In this document: positions 26,215 through 34,738 of the stretch, piece after piece | How positions within the stretch are numbered: the stretch's first letter is position 1 | Layout of the letters: each line of letters begins with the position of its first letter | From: Mycobacterium bourgelatii | GTDB lineage: Bacteria > Actinomycetota > Actinomycetes > Mycobacteriales > Mycobacteriaceae | Assembly: GCF_010723575.1 (NCBI RefSeq) | Contig: NZ_BLKZ01000001.1 | Location: 2,914,001-2,978,000 of the forward strand | Direction: 5' to 3' | DNA length: 64,000 nt | Notes under the pieces: generated by a model | The model's input: only the letters and a program-made list of their open reading frames with translations | Told to the model about the DNA's origin: nothing | The model's database searches: none | Program-made: the position numbers and the translations under genes

Positions 26215-26308
26215 TTGCAATGCAATCCGCGCGAAAGCGTTGCGAAGCGCATTGTGAACCCCGATCCAGGCCCGCTTCAGACCCACTTATGTAACCGGCT
26301 ACCCGGTT
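26215..26308. promoter_or_regulatory. Palindromes in the DUF4235/esterase divergent region
   Basis: TTGCA-A-TGCAA (26215-26225) and AACCGG-CTAC-CCGGTT (26293-26308) are inverted repeats in the 281-base intergenic stretch between divergent starts. Both are of the size bound by dimeric repressors. No regulator gene is adjacent, so the binding protein is unknown. Confidence 0.3.
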
Positions 26309-26419
26309 TATTCGTTCACCAAACGTGAGATATCCAACATCGGCGCCAGCGCTTGCAGTGCCGTTTAGCCCTTGCGCCGCAGGGTATTCGGTGGGCCAGA
26401 CCAAGGGAGGTCACCGCAA

Positions 26420-27412
26420 ATGATCGGGCAACAGATTCGTAAGCAACCGTCACACAGCGAAACACCGCTAGGTGAGCGACGAATGCACCGTCGATTTAGC
26501 GCGCAATCCATTCCGGTGTCCTGGGCCAGTCGACTTCTCGTCAAGAACACAGTGCGGGCGTGGGCGCTTCAGCCGAATCTGCAGTGGCCGTTCGACTACG
26601 TCGACGGATTGGCGGGCATGATGCCGCGCTTCGGGTCGGCGACCATCGAATGCGTGCAGCTGGAGCACTGCGCCGCTGAATGGGTGTGCGCGCCGAATGT
26701 TACCCCGTCGCGGGCCGTCCTTTACCCCCATGGCGGCGCCTTCCTGGCCTGCGGTCTCAACACTCATCGCTCGCTGGTAACCCGGCTCTCGGCGGCCGCC
26801 GGCGCGGGCGTACTCGCCGTCGGGTACCGGAAGCTGCCGCGGCACCGGATTCCTGACTCGATCGACGACGCCCTAGACGGCCTCCGCTACCTGCGCGGTC
26901 TGGGCTACGAGGACGACCAGATCGTCGTCGCGGGAGACTCGGCGGGCGGCTACCTCGCCTTCATGAGCACCCTCGCGGCCATTGAGAGCGACCTTGCCAA
27001 GCCTGCCGGGATCGCAGCGATTTCGCCTTTCACCGACGCGGATCCGACCCGGAAACTCAAGCACCGCAACGCCCGTAAGTGCTCGATGTTCACCTGCGGA
27101 GCGCTGTCGATGTTTGCCCGGTACCTCGGTGAGATCGTTTCGCCGGTGGATGCCGACTTGTCAGCGATGCCGCCGGTGACCATCCACGCAAGTTCGGACG
27201 AGCTACTGTGTCTGGATGCGGAGCTGATGGCAGAACGACTGCAGGCCCATTCAATCCGGTGCGATTTGCACCTGTGGCGCCGCCAAATTCACGACTTTCC
27301 TCTGGCCGCCGACATTCTGCCCGAAGGTAGGCGCGCCATTCATTACATCGGTGATTTCGTACAAGAAGTCACCGCGCGAAGCGGCGCAAGCCTGCAAGCG
27401 GTAGCGGGATAA
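26420..27412 (+). CDS. HSL-family esterase/lipase
   Basis: This encodes 330 residues; the ATG at 26420 has AAGGGAGG nine bases upstream. The hormone-sensitive-lipase signature HGGAF (104-108) supplies the oxyanion hole. GDSAGG holds nucleophile Ser174, and the Asp in SSDELLC and His in IHDFPLAA complete the triad. No signal peptide, so it is a cytosolic esterase of the Lip type (LipF/LipH/LipW-like). Such enzymes hydrolyse short- to medium-chain esters. Which Lip paralogue it matches cannot be said by eye. Confidence 0.9.
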   Translation: MIGQQIRKQPSHSETPLGERRMHRRFSAQSIPVSWASRLLVKNTVRAWALQPNLQWPFDYVDGLAGMMPRFGSATIECVQLEHCAAEWVCAPNVTPSRAVLYPHGGAFLACGLNTHRSLVTRLSAAAGAGVLAVGYRKLPRHRIPDSIDDALDGLRYLRGLGYEDDQIVVAGDSAGGYLAFMSTLAAIESDLAKPAGIAAISPFTDADPTRKLKHRNARKCSMFTCGALSMFARYLGEIVSPVDADLSAMPPVTIHASSDELLCLDAELMAERLQAHSIRCDLHLWRRQIHDFPLAADILPEGRRAIHYIGDFVQEVTARSGASLQAVAG

Positions 27413-27428
27413 CGGCCAGGATTCAGAG

Positions 27429-27638
27429 CTAGTCGGGTTCGTCCAGGTCGGGGTCGAGCGGGACCACCTGCTGCTGTTCCTGCCAGTCGGCAATACTGGT
27501 TTCCAACCCAATCTCATCTATTTCGGCGGGGAAGCTGGATTGTTCCTCGTCGAATGGGGGATCGACGCCCGGGCGCTGCTGCTCGACGGCATCCGCCAGG
27601 GGCACGTCGTCTCGAAAGTCACCGTCAGTGTCGCCCAT
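27429..27638 (-). CDS. Small acidic protein
   Basis: This encodes 69 residues from the ATG at 27638 (MGDTDGDFRDDVPLADAVEQ), ending in VVPLDPDLDEPD. It is strongly acidic, with no Cys and no hydrophobic segment, and likely disordered in large part. It ends 17 bases from the convergent esterase gene and starts 100 bases from pknF, which is divergent. The family resembles short acidic proteins annotated only as conserved in mycobacteria. A longer frame begins at 27713, but its extra N-terminus reads like noncoding sequence. Confidence 0.6.
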   Translation of the reverse strand: MGDTDGDFRDDVPLADAVEQQRPGVDPPFDEEQSSFPAEIDEIGLETSIADWQEQQQVVPLDPDLDEPD

Positions 27639-27701
27639 GCACCGCAAATTACCCCACCCACCTGGATCAAAACGCAGCGACGGGCCACCGTGGGGCGGAA
27701 C

Positions 27702-27732
27702 TTGAGTTCCCACCCCGCCTACCGGCTACTAT
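27702..27732 (+). promoter_or_regulatory. Probable leaderless promoter of pknF
   Basis: TTGAGT (27702-27707) and TACTAT (27727-27732) are separated by 19 bases. The -10 box ends six bases before the pknF ATG at 27739. That spacing puts the transcription start at the ATG, so the mRNA would be leaderless, a common form in mycobacteria. Confidence 0.45.
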
Positions 27733-27738
27733 GCGGCA

Positions 27739-29118
27739 ATGGCGCTCGCCGAAGGTTCGACGTTCGCTGGCTACACCATCATCCGTCTGTTGGGGGCCGG
27801 CGGTATGGGCGAGGTCTACCTTGCCCAGCATCCGAGGTTGCCCCGACAAGACGTGCTGAAGATCCTGCGGACGGACGTCTCGGCCGATAAGGAGTACCGG
27901 GAACGGTTCCATCGGGAGGCCGACACCGCCGCTTCGCTGTGGCATCCGCACGTGGTCGCGGTGCATGACCGTGGCGAGACCGATGGCCAGCTGTGGATCG
28001 ACATGGACTATGTCGACGGCACCGACGCGGGCGAGTTACTTCGGGAGACGTACCCCGAAGGCATGCCCGGCGCCATGGTCACCCAGATTGTCACCGCGGT
28101 CGCCGAAGCCTTGGACTACGCGCACGAGAACAAGCTCATCCACCGTGACGTAAAGCCCGCCAACATTCTCATCGCCCGCCCGGATGGTCCTGATTGCCGG
28201 ATCATGTTGGCGGATTTCGGGATCGCCGGCCTAGTGGGTGAATCCACCGGGCTGACCGCAACCAACATGACGGTGGGAACGGTGTCCTACGCGGCTCCGG
28301 AACAGCTGATGGGGCAGGACCTGGACGGCCGGGCCGATCAGTACGCCCTGGCTGTTTCGGCGTTTCAGCTCCTGACCGGGGCGCCGCCGTTTCAGCATTC
28401 GAACGCCGCCGTCGTGATCAGTCAGCATCTCAGCGCATCACCCCCGGCCATCGGCGATCGCCGTCCTGATCTCCAACACCTCGACCCGGTCTTTGCCAAG
28501 GCACTCTCCAAGGATCCCAAGGACCGTTACCTGCGGTGCATCGACTTCGCGCGGGCGCTCAGCCACCACTTGGGCACGGGGGAGGATCCCGAGGGCACCA
28601 GCCTCTCCGTGGCCGCGGCGCCACCGCCGCTCTCCAAGCAATCTCTGACTCGCCCCTCTGTCATCATTTCGGCGGTGCTCGCGGTTCTGCTGGTCATCGC
28701 GGTGGTCATCGCACTACGGGAATTTGCCCGGTTGGGCGACGAGGAACGGGCACACGAACCTCAGGCCCCGACCACCCAAGCCGCGTCGACGCCGCAAACG
28801 ACGCCCACTACCGCCGAGTCGAGCGCGCCGGTTCTCCCGGTCGTTGCCATCGGCGCGGAATGCGCGCCCCTGGGCGCCATGGGCGTTACCAAAACGAACG
28901 CGACGGCTTACTGTTCGGAGTTAGAGGGCAACAGTTCGCCCATCTGGTCGCTTACCGAGGGCACGGTGGCCAGTCCCACCATCGTCGCTACCCCGGAACC
29001 TGCCGAGGCGCCGTTGCCAAGTGAGCAGGAACGGCCGATCCTGGTGTGCATGGAGCAAACGGGTCAAACTCGCCGGGAATGTCGCGAGGAAATCCTCAGA
29101 AGCAACCCGTTGCCCTGA
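27739..29118 (+). CDS. pknF: Ser/Thr protein kinase PknF
   Basis: This encodes 459 residues. The kinase domain has GAGGMG at 19-24, Lys41, HRDVKPAN with Asp137, DFG 159-161 and activation-loop Thr173 and Thr175 before VSYAAPEQ. One membrane helix at 307-326 is followed by a Thr/Pro-rich linker and an extracytoplasmic domain with four Cys, ending CMEQTGQTRRECREEI. Close to M. tuberculosis PknF along its whole length. PknF controls the neighbouring FHA-ABC transporter by phosphorylating it. Here one acetoacetate-decarboxylase-like gene lies between kinase and transporter. Confidence 0.95.
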   Translation: MALAEGSTFAGYTIIRLLGAGGMGEVYLAQHPRLPRQDVLKILRTDVSADKEYRERFHREADTAASLWHPHVVAVHDRGETDGQLWIDMDYVDGTDAGELLRETYPEGMPGAMVTQIVTAVAEALDYAHENKLIHRDVKPANILIARPDGPDCRIMLADFGIAGLVGESTGLTATNMTVGTVSYAAPEQLMGQDLDGRADQYALAVSAFQLLTGAPPFQHSNAAVVISQHLSASPPAIGDRRPDLQHLDPVFAKALSKDPKDRYLRCIDFARALSHHLGTGEDPEGTSLSVAAAPPPLSKQSLTRPSVIISAVLAVLLVIAVVIALREFARLGDEERAHEPQAPTTQAASTPQTTPTTAESSAPVLPVVAIGAECAPLGAMGVTKTNATAYCSELEGNSSPIWSLTEGTVASPTIVATPEPAEAPLPSEQERPILVCMEQTGQTRRECREEILRSNPLP

Positions 29119-29134
29119 CCGCGCAGCTATCAGA

Positions 29135-29848
29135 ATGACCAACAGCGACAGGAACGTCCGAGCCGAGCTGAGCGGATTGCCCAGCATTCCCGAGACCGCG
29201 TTGAGCCAGGCGCTACTGGCGCAATTGCCGAGCAACCAGGCAGAAGCGCCATGGGAATGCCATTGCTCGGCAGTGATGTGGCTGGGCCGGGGCGGACGTG
29301 CGGCAACTTCCGTACTGCCGCCGGCCCTGGCCGGCAGTCCCGCGCTGGCCACGGTGGGAGGCTTCGTCCGTTACACCGACACGCCCGTCGGACCTTACGA
29401 CGAGGTGCTCGGAATGGTGGCCTCCCACACGGGCTTCCGTCCCTGGGGCACCGTTGCGTTTATGTCGGTCGATTCGCCGCCGAGCCTTGTGGGCGGGCGT
29501 ACCAATTGGGCGATGCCCAAAACGCTGGCACGTTTCGACGGAGACCTGGTGAGTGGTAGAACCATCACCGGGACGGGCGACGACGACATGGCCTGGTCGG
29601 TCAGCGCGACGCCGCGGGTCATCGGTCCGGCGATCCCTGTCAAGGCCAAAGCCACGGCTCGTCAACAGTTCAGCGATGGCCGAGTCGGCGAATCGCTGCT
29701 GGTTTTCGCTGGTCGATTGAGAGCCGCGGTGATCACTGTCGAGGTCTCATCGGCGGGCACGCTGCGGACGTGGCTGCGTCCGGGCCGCCATGCGGGAGTT
29801 TTTATCGAGTCCGCAACCTTTACCCTCGGCGCACCACGCTTCCGCTGA
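29135..29848 (+). CDS. Acetoacetate decarboxylase-like protein
   Basis: This encodes 237 residues from the ATG at 29135, 16 bases after the pknF stop. GGFVRYTDTPVGPYDEVLGM and GGRTNWAMPKTLARF match the acetoacetate decarboxylase (ADC) superfamily beta-barrel. The catalytic Lys would be the one in MPKTLARF, but assignment by eye is tentative. Many actinobacterial members are not decarboxylases and bind hydrophobic ligands. Position between pknF and its transporter substrate suggests co-transcription but no obvious shared function. Confidence 0.78.
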   Translation: MTNSDRNVRAELSGLPSIPETALSQALLAQLPSNQAEAPWECHCSAVMWLGRGGRAATSVLPPALAGSPALATVGGFVRYTDTPVGPYDEVLGMVASHTGFRPWGTVAFMSVDSPPSLVGGRTNWAMPKTLARFDGDLVSGRTITGTGDDDMAWSVSATPRVIGPAIPVKAKATARQQFSDGRVGESLLVFAGRLRAAVITVEVSSAGTLRTWLRPGRHAGVFIESATFTLGAPRFR

Positions 29849-30030
29849 ACCCGGCTGCCACGCGGCTGCCTTAGTTGCTAAAGCTGGTGTGGCACAAGGG
29901 TATTCGGTTGAAGGCCGGCAGCCGGACGGGAGTGCCGGACTGGCCGAGAAAGCTACCCGAAATCCGACGGCCGGACGATTTGCCTGAGTAACTCCTGCAA
30001 ACCTTGCTCGTGCCGATACAGTTGGTGCTG

Positions 30031-32607
30031 ATGAGCCAACCAGCCGCCCCGCCTGTGACCGTGCGGTATGACGGAGCCGAGCGCACCTTCGCAGCGGGCC
30101 ACGATGTAACTATCGGACGTGACCTGCGCGCCGACGTCCGCGTCGCCGATCCGCTGATCTCCAGGGTCCACTTGCTGCTGCGCTATGACCAGGGCCGGTG
30201 GACCGCTATCGACAACGGCAGCCTCAACGGGCTGTACGTGAACAACCGTCGGGTGCCGAGCGTCGACATCCACGACGGTCAGCGGGTCAACATCGGCAAT
30301 CCAGATGGTCCGGCGCTGGACTTCCAGCTCGGCCGGCATCAGGGGTCGGTCGGACGACCCCCACCAACGACGGCTATGGCGATACCACCCAGGCCGAGCG
30401 GACCTATTCCGTCCCAGGCACCCCCGAGCGGGTCCCAGTGGCCCGGGCAGTCGCCACCGCCGCCGTCGACCACGCGCATGCCGGCGGCCCAGGCGCCGTC
30501 CGGGCAGCAGCCCCGGTACCCGTCCGGTCCGCAGTCGGCGGTTCGACCGCCCAGCGGACCACAGCAGCCGGCGCCGCAGATCTATCGGCCGGCAGGACCA
30601 CCGCCACCGTCGGCAGCGCGCGGAGGTGGCGCGACGTCGATGATGCGGATCCTGCGGCCGGGCCGAGGGGGAGCGGGAGATGTGCCGGCGGGCGCCATCA
30701 AGATCGGCCGCGCCGAAGACAATGACATCGTCATTCCCGAGGTGCTGGCGTCGCGTCATCACGCCACGCTGATTCCTACGGCCAACGGCACCGAGATTCG
30801 CGATAACCGCAGCATCAACGGCACCTTCGTGAACGGCACCCGGGTCGAGTCGGCCGTGCTGCGCGAGGGCGACGTGGTCACGATCGGCAACATCGACCTC
30901 GTCTTCGCCAACGGTTCGCTGGCACGCCGAGAAGAGAGCCTGCTCGAAACCCGCACCGGCGGTCTGGATGTACGTGGTGTGACGTGGACGATCGAGGGCA
31001 ACAAGACGCTGCTGGACAACATCTCGATCTCCGCGCGGCCCGGAATGCTCACCGCGGTCATCGGCCCATCGGGCGCGGGCAAGTCGACCTTTGCCAAGTT
31101 GGTCGCCGGATACACGCACCCGACCAGCGGCACGGTGACGTTCGAGGGGCACAACGTGCACTCCGAATACGCCTCGCTGCGCAGCAGGATCGGCATGGTC
31201 CCGCAGGATGACGTCGTGCACGGTCAGCTGACCGTCAAACAGGCGCTGATGTACGCCGCGGAGCTGCGGCTGCCGCCCGACACCACCAAGGAGGACCGCG
31301 CACAGGTCGTGGCCCGGGTGCTCGAGGAACTCGAGATGACCAAGCACCTCGAGACCAGGGTCGACAAGCTCTCCGGTGGTCAGCGCAAACGTGCGTCGGT
31401 GGCGCTGGAGTTGCTCACCGGCCCCTCGCTGCTCATCCTTGACGAGCCGACTTCGGGTCTGGACCCGGCGCTGGACCGGCAGGTCATGACGATGTTGCGG
31501 CAGCTGGCCGACGCCGGTCGTGTGGTGCTGGTGGTCACCCACTCGCTGACCTACCTCGACGTCTGCGACCAGGTGCTGCTGCTGGCTCCTGGCGGCAAGA
31601 CGGCCTTCTGCGGGCCACCCAGCCAGATCGGCCCGTCCATGGGGACGACCAACTGGGCCGACATCTTCAGCACGGTCGCCGACGATCCGGATGGGGCCAA
31701 GGCCCGCTATCTGGCCAGGACGGGGCCGCCACCGCCGGTGCCACCGGCCGAGAAACCGGCGGAGTTGGGCGAGGCGGCGCATACCAGCCTGGTTCGCCAG
31801 TTCTCCACGATCGCGCGAAGACAGTTGCGGTTGATCGTCTCCGACCGCGGCTACTTCATCTTCCTGGCGATACTGCCGTTCATCATGGGTGCGCTGTCGA
31901 TGTCGGTGCCTGGCGACGTCGGCTTCAATGCCCCGCCTTTGACCAGCGATGCACCCACCGAGCCTGCGCAGATTCTGGTGTTGCTCAACGTCGGTGCGGT
32001 CTTCATGGGCACGGCACTGACCATCCGCGACCTGATCGGTGAGCGGGCGATCTTCCTGCGCGAGCAGGCGGTCGGCTTGTCGACCACGGCGTATCTGCTG
32101 GCCAAGGTGTGCGTCTACACCGTGCTCGCGCTCATCCAGTCGGCGATCGTCACGGTGATCGCGCTGCTCGGGAAGCCGGGTCCCAAAGAGAGCGCTGTGG
32201 TGTTGGGTAGCGCCGCGCTGGAGTTGTATGCGGACATCGCGGCGACGACGGTCGCCTCGGCGATGCTCGGGTTGGTGCTGTCGTCGCTGGCCAAGACGAG
32301 CGAACAGATCATGCCCCTGCTCGTGGTGGCGGTGATGTCGCAGCTGGTGTTCTCCGGCGGCATGATCCCCGTGACCAACCGCTTTGGGCTCGACCAGATG
32401 TCCTGGCTCACCCCGGCCCGCTGGGGCTTTGCGACCTCGGCGTCCACTATCGACCTGACCAAGTTGTGTCCGGTTCCGCAGGTGCCCAAGGACTCACACT
32501 GGCATCACACGCCCGGCGCGTGGTTGTTCGACATGGCCATGCTGGCGGTGCTGAGCGTGTTCTACCTCAGCTTTGTGCGGTGGAAGATTCGCCTGAAGAG
32601 CGGCTGA
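30031..32607 (+). CDS. FHA-domain ABC exporter (Rv1747-like)
   Basis: This encodes 858 residues from the ATG at 30031. The first FHA domain has IGR (Arg30), Ser44 and His47. A Pro/Gln-rich linker, about residues 105-205, includes TTR and SSG sites suitable for phosphorylation. A second FHA (about 225-300, IGRAEDNDIVI and SRHH) is followed by an ABC ATPase with GPSGAGKST, LSGGQRK and LLILDEPTSGLD, then six C-terminal membrane helices of the ABC-2/G type. M. tuberculosis Rv1747 has the same order, binds PknF through its FHA domain and exports lipooligosaccharides such as PIMs. Length agrees closely. Confidence 0.95.
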   Translation: MSQPAAPPVTVRYDGAERTFAAGHDVTIGRDLRADVRVADPLISRVHLLLRYDQGRWTAIDNGSLNGLYVNNRRVPSVDIHDGQRVNIGNPDGPALDFQLGRHQGSVGRPPPTTAMAIPPRPSGPIPSQAPPSGSQWPGQSPPPPSTTRMPAAQAPSGQQPRYPSGPQSAVRPPSGPQQPAPQIYRPAGPPPPSAARGGGATSMMRILRPGRGGAGDVPAGAIKIGRAEDNDIVIPEVLASRHHATLIPTANGTEIRDNRSINGTFVNGTRVESAVLREGDVVTIGNIDLVFANGSLARREESLLETRTGGLDVRGVTWTIEGNKTLLDNISISARPGMLTAVIGPSGAGKSTFAKLVAGYTHPTSGTVTFEGHNVHSEYASLRSRIGMVPQDDVVHGQLTVKQALMYAAELRLPPDTTKEDRAQVVARVLEELEMTKHLETRVDKLSGGQRKRASVALELLTGPSLLILDEPTSGLDPALDRQVMTMLRQLADAGRVVLVVTHSLTYLDVCDQVLLLAPGGKTAFCGPPSQIGPSMGTTNWADIFSTVADDPDGAKARYLARTGPPPPVPPAEKPAELGEAAHTSLVRQFSTIARRQLRLIVSDRGYFIFLAILPFIMGALSMSVPGDVGFNAPPLTSDAPTEPAQILVLLNVGAVFMGTALTIRDLIGERAIFLREQAVGLSTTAYLLAKVCVYTVLALIQSAIVTVIALLGKPGPKESAVVLGSAALELYADIAATTVASAMLGLVLSSLAKTSEQIMPLLVVAVMSQLVFSGGMIPVTNRFGLDQMSWLTPARWGFATSASTIDLTKLCPVPQVPKDSHWHHTPGAWLFDMAMLAVLSVFYLSFVRWKIRLKSG

Positions 32608-32619
32608 TCCGGTAGCGCG

Positions 32620-34341
32620 TCAGCGTTCAGGCGAGTCGGGTGGCACCTCGGGTGACGCTCCTGCGTCGGGATCCCACGTGCTCGGCATGACGGGTGCGCG
32701 GGGTCCGTCGTAGGCAGCGTCGACCAGGGTGATCAGACCTGCCGCGCGCCCGCCGTCGTCGCGGCGAACGGTGCCGGCAAAACCCAGCGTTCCACCGCCC
32801 TGGTTCGAGGCACCCACCGAAGGCTCCGCCAAGTCGTTGTCCGACTCGAGGTCCATGAACCCCCAACCCCGGTCGATTTCCTTGGCCTTGGCCCTTTTTC
32901 GCCGTTTCGCCGCGGCCTGAGCCTGCGCCGGCACGGCCGCCGCCGGGGCCTCGGCCGCATCGGAGTCCGCCGCCTTCTTTCGGGCGCCGGTAGCGGCGGA
33001 CCGCTTGGCGTCCGAGCTCAGGCCGCCCATCAGATAGTCGAAGGCGGCCATCGGCGTGGGTATGCCCGCACCGGTCACTGTGGGCGGTGCAGCAGTCGGG
33101 GGTGGGGACGTGGTCGGTGTGGCAGGGGAGACCGTCGCTTCGGCGGGAGCCGGCGTGGGCGCGGGAGCGGAAGAAGGGACGGTTGGGGCAAGGGCCGCGA
33201 GTGACGGCGGTATGGGCGCAACCGGTGCCGGTGGTGGGGGCACCGCGGCCAGCGTTGCCAAACCCTTGATGCCGATCGGCGCCAGCACCGCGCCGGCGGC
33301 CAACGGGACCAGCGGAGTGATCAGCAAGGGCACCACCGCCGCAATGATCACCAAAGTTTGCTCGAGCAGGGTCTTCAGCAGTGCGATGGTGTCGGTGATG
33401 ACGGTGCCGATGATTTCAACCGTGACGAACAAGATGGTGAAACCGATCGTCGCGGGATTACCCGAAGCGAACGCCGCGGTGAGATCCAGGGCGACGAAGG
33501 CGAACATCTGCGACAGGAAGGCGACATAGCTGCCGATGTCCATCGGGTAGCCCAGCGCGAACGCGATGTTGAAGGGGCTGAAGTAGGTGAGTGGATTGCC
33601 AAGGATGACCAGGTACGGGTCGAATCCGGAAAACATCGCCTGGAAGTAGGGCAGTTCCGACAGCGCGTTGATCAGCGGTTGTACATAGGTGTCGTAGAAG
33701 TCGATATAGCCGATGTCCTGCAACCACCGGAAGAAGTCCATCTGCTGGTCCGGTGGCAGCGGTAGCGCCTCAGCCGCGGCGACCTGCTGGGCATCGGCCT
33801 CGGCCACCACGATCTGCGGTGCCGCGGTGGTCTGCGGCGCGGCGGCTAATGCCGTGGACGCGATCGTCTGATAGGTGCTCATCACGGTGGCGGCCTGCAC
33901 CCACATCCGCGCGTAGTCGGCCTCGTTCAGGGCGATCGGAATGGTGTTGACGCCGAAGAAATTGGTTGCCACCAATGCCCCATGGGTGGCGTGGTTGGCG
34001 GCCAACTCGGCCAGTGTCGGCATCGCCGCCAGGGCCGACGTGTAGGCGCTGGCCGCGGTCTCGTGTTGCGCGGCTATCGCGGCAGCATCGGCGCTGGCTT
34101 GGACCAGCCATCCCAGATACGGCAGATGGCCGGCCACGTACGCCATGCTGGTCGGGCCCTCCCAGTCTCCGGCCTGTACCGCGGCCAGCAGCGCGGTCAG
34201 CTCGTCGGCCGTTTCGGTGTAGGCGGTGCTCAACGACAGCCACGCCTGTGCCGCCGCGTGCAGCGGGCCGGGCCCAGGGCCGCTGCTGAGCAGGGCCGAA
34301 TGCATCTCGGGCGGTGCCGCCATCCAAATCGGGGCGCTCAT
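32620..34341 (-). CDS. PPE2: PPE family protein, PPE-PPW subgroup (PPE2-like)
   Basis: This encodes 573 residues. The N-terminal 180 residues are a PPE domain (MAAPPEMHSALLSSGPG, WEGPTS). The middle is hydrophobic, followed by a Pro/Ala/Thr-rich region. At 479-487 lies the basic stretch KRRKRAKAK, where M. tuberculosis PPE2 has a nuclear-localisation signal (RRRRPKVKQ). GFAGT (520-524) and PVMPSTW (550-556) are the GFxGT and PxxPxxW motifs of the PPW subgroup. The leader carries a cobalamin riboswitch, as for M. tuberculosis ppe2. Unlike there, no cobQ/cobU genes follow; the downstream neighbour is the convergent ABC exporter. No PE partner is adjacent. Confidence 0.9.
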   Translation of the reverse strand: MSAPIWMAAPPEMHSALLSSGPGPGPLHAAAQAWLSLSTAYTETADELTALLAAVQAGDWEGPTSMAYVAGHLPYLGWLVQASADAAAIAAQHETAASAYTSALAAMPTLAELAANHATHGALVATNFFGVNTIPIALNEADYARMWVQAATVMSTYQTIASTALAAAPQTTAAPQIVVAEADAQQVAAAEALPLPPDQQMDFFRWLQDIGYIDFYDTYVQPLINALSELPYFQAMFSGFDPYLVILGNPLTYFSPFNIAFALGYPMDIGSYVAFLSQMFAFVALDLTAAFASGNPATIGFTILFVTVEIIGTVITDTIALLKTLLEQTLVIIAAVVPLLITPLVPLAAGAVLAPIGIKGLATLAAVPPPPAPVAPIPPSLAALAPTVPSSAPAPTPAPAEATVSPATPTTSPPPTAAPPTVTGAGIPTPMAAFDYLMGGLSSDAKRSAATGARKKAADSDAAEAPAAAVPAQAQAAAKRRKRAKAKEIDRGWGFMDLESDNDLAEPSVGASNQGGGTLGFAGTVRRDDGGRAAGLITLVDAAYDGPRAPVMPSTWDPDAGASPEVPPDSPER

Positions 34342-34353
34342 CGTCGGCCGCCC

Positions 34354-34482
34354 TTAAAGCGTGCAACGACCAGGCACCCGCGGAGGGCGCGGGGCAGTCC
34401 CTTCTGAACGGCGGCGGCGCCGCAGTGCTAATGGATCAACGACTATGGCGGCGCAGGCGCCGGATCGTGCGTGCAGCGTCAT
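34354..34482 (-). CDS. Upstream ORF in the PPE2 leader
   Basis: A 42-residue frame opens with ATG at 34482, about 45 bases after the riboswitch, and ends with TAA at 34354, 12 bases before the PPE2 start. It begins MTLHARSGACAAIVVDPLAL and is Arg-rich later. Its stop overlaps the AAGGGCGG ribosome site of PPE2, a layout suited to coupled reinitiation. As I recall, a translated upstream ORF also governs ppe2 in M. tuberculosis. No strong ribosome site precedes it. Confidence 0.4.
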   Translation of the reverse strand: MTLHARSGACAAIVVDPLALRRRRRSEGTAPRPPRVPGRCTL

Positions 34483-34498
34483 GGCAGGCTGTCTCTCT

Positions 34499-34515
34499 CG
34501 GGGTACACCGCCCCG
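34499..34515 (-). promoter_or_regulatory. Hairpin downstream of the riboswitch
   Basis: CGGGG and CCCCG form a perfect 5-bp stem around a 7-base loop, 13 bases after the P1 helix of the riboswitch and 17 bases before the upstream ORF. It has no T-tract, so it is more likely an anti-translation element than a terminator. Confidence 0.35.
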
Positions 34516-34527
34516 GGTAGATACGAC

Positions 34528-34666
34528 GCAATGACGCGAGTCTCCTGGCTCTCGGATCGCTGCTTGCCTCACCTTCCAGCCTTCGGCCGTGGTTCATGAG
34601 GTTTGCTCCCCGATTACAGTGGCGGGACCGCGCCGGATTCACACCGGCTTCCTGCTTCGTCATTGC
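34528..34666 (-). ncRNA. Cobalamin (B12) riboswitch
   Basis: On the minus strand the leader contains GGAAGCCGGTGTGAATCCGG and CCCGCCACTGTAA, the conserved core and B12 box. It ends in GAGAGCCAGGAGAC, the usual 3' core element. A perfect 9-bp P1 helix (GCAATGACG at 34666-34658 with CGTCATTGC at 34536-34528) closes the structure. At about 139 bases it is compact, as in class II cobalamin aptamers. It lies in the 397-base gap between the ANTAR gene and PPE2 and, by orientation, controls PPE2. The rest of that gap holds a hairpin and an upstream ORF. Confidence 0.9.
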
Positions 34667-34738
34667 CTAACGGTCGACATTCTCCCATCGTCGGCGGTGC
34701 GCCCTCCACTTCGGCTCGGACGATGTGACGCATAACGC

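Noticed and set aside
34436..34663. Open frame starting inside the riboswitch P1 helix
   Set aside because: It reads through the structured aptamer without a ribosome site; kept only as a possible second upstream ORF.
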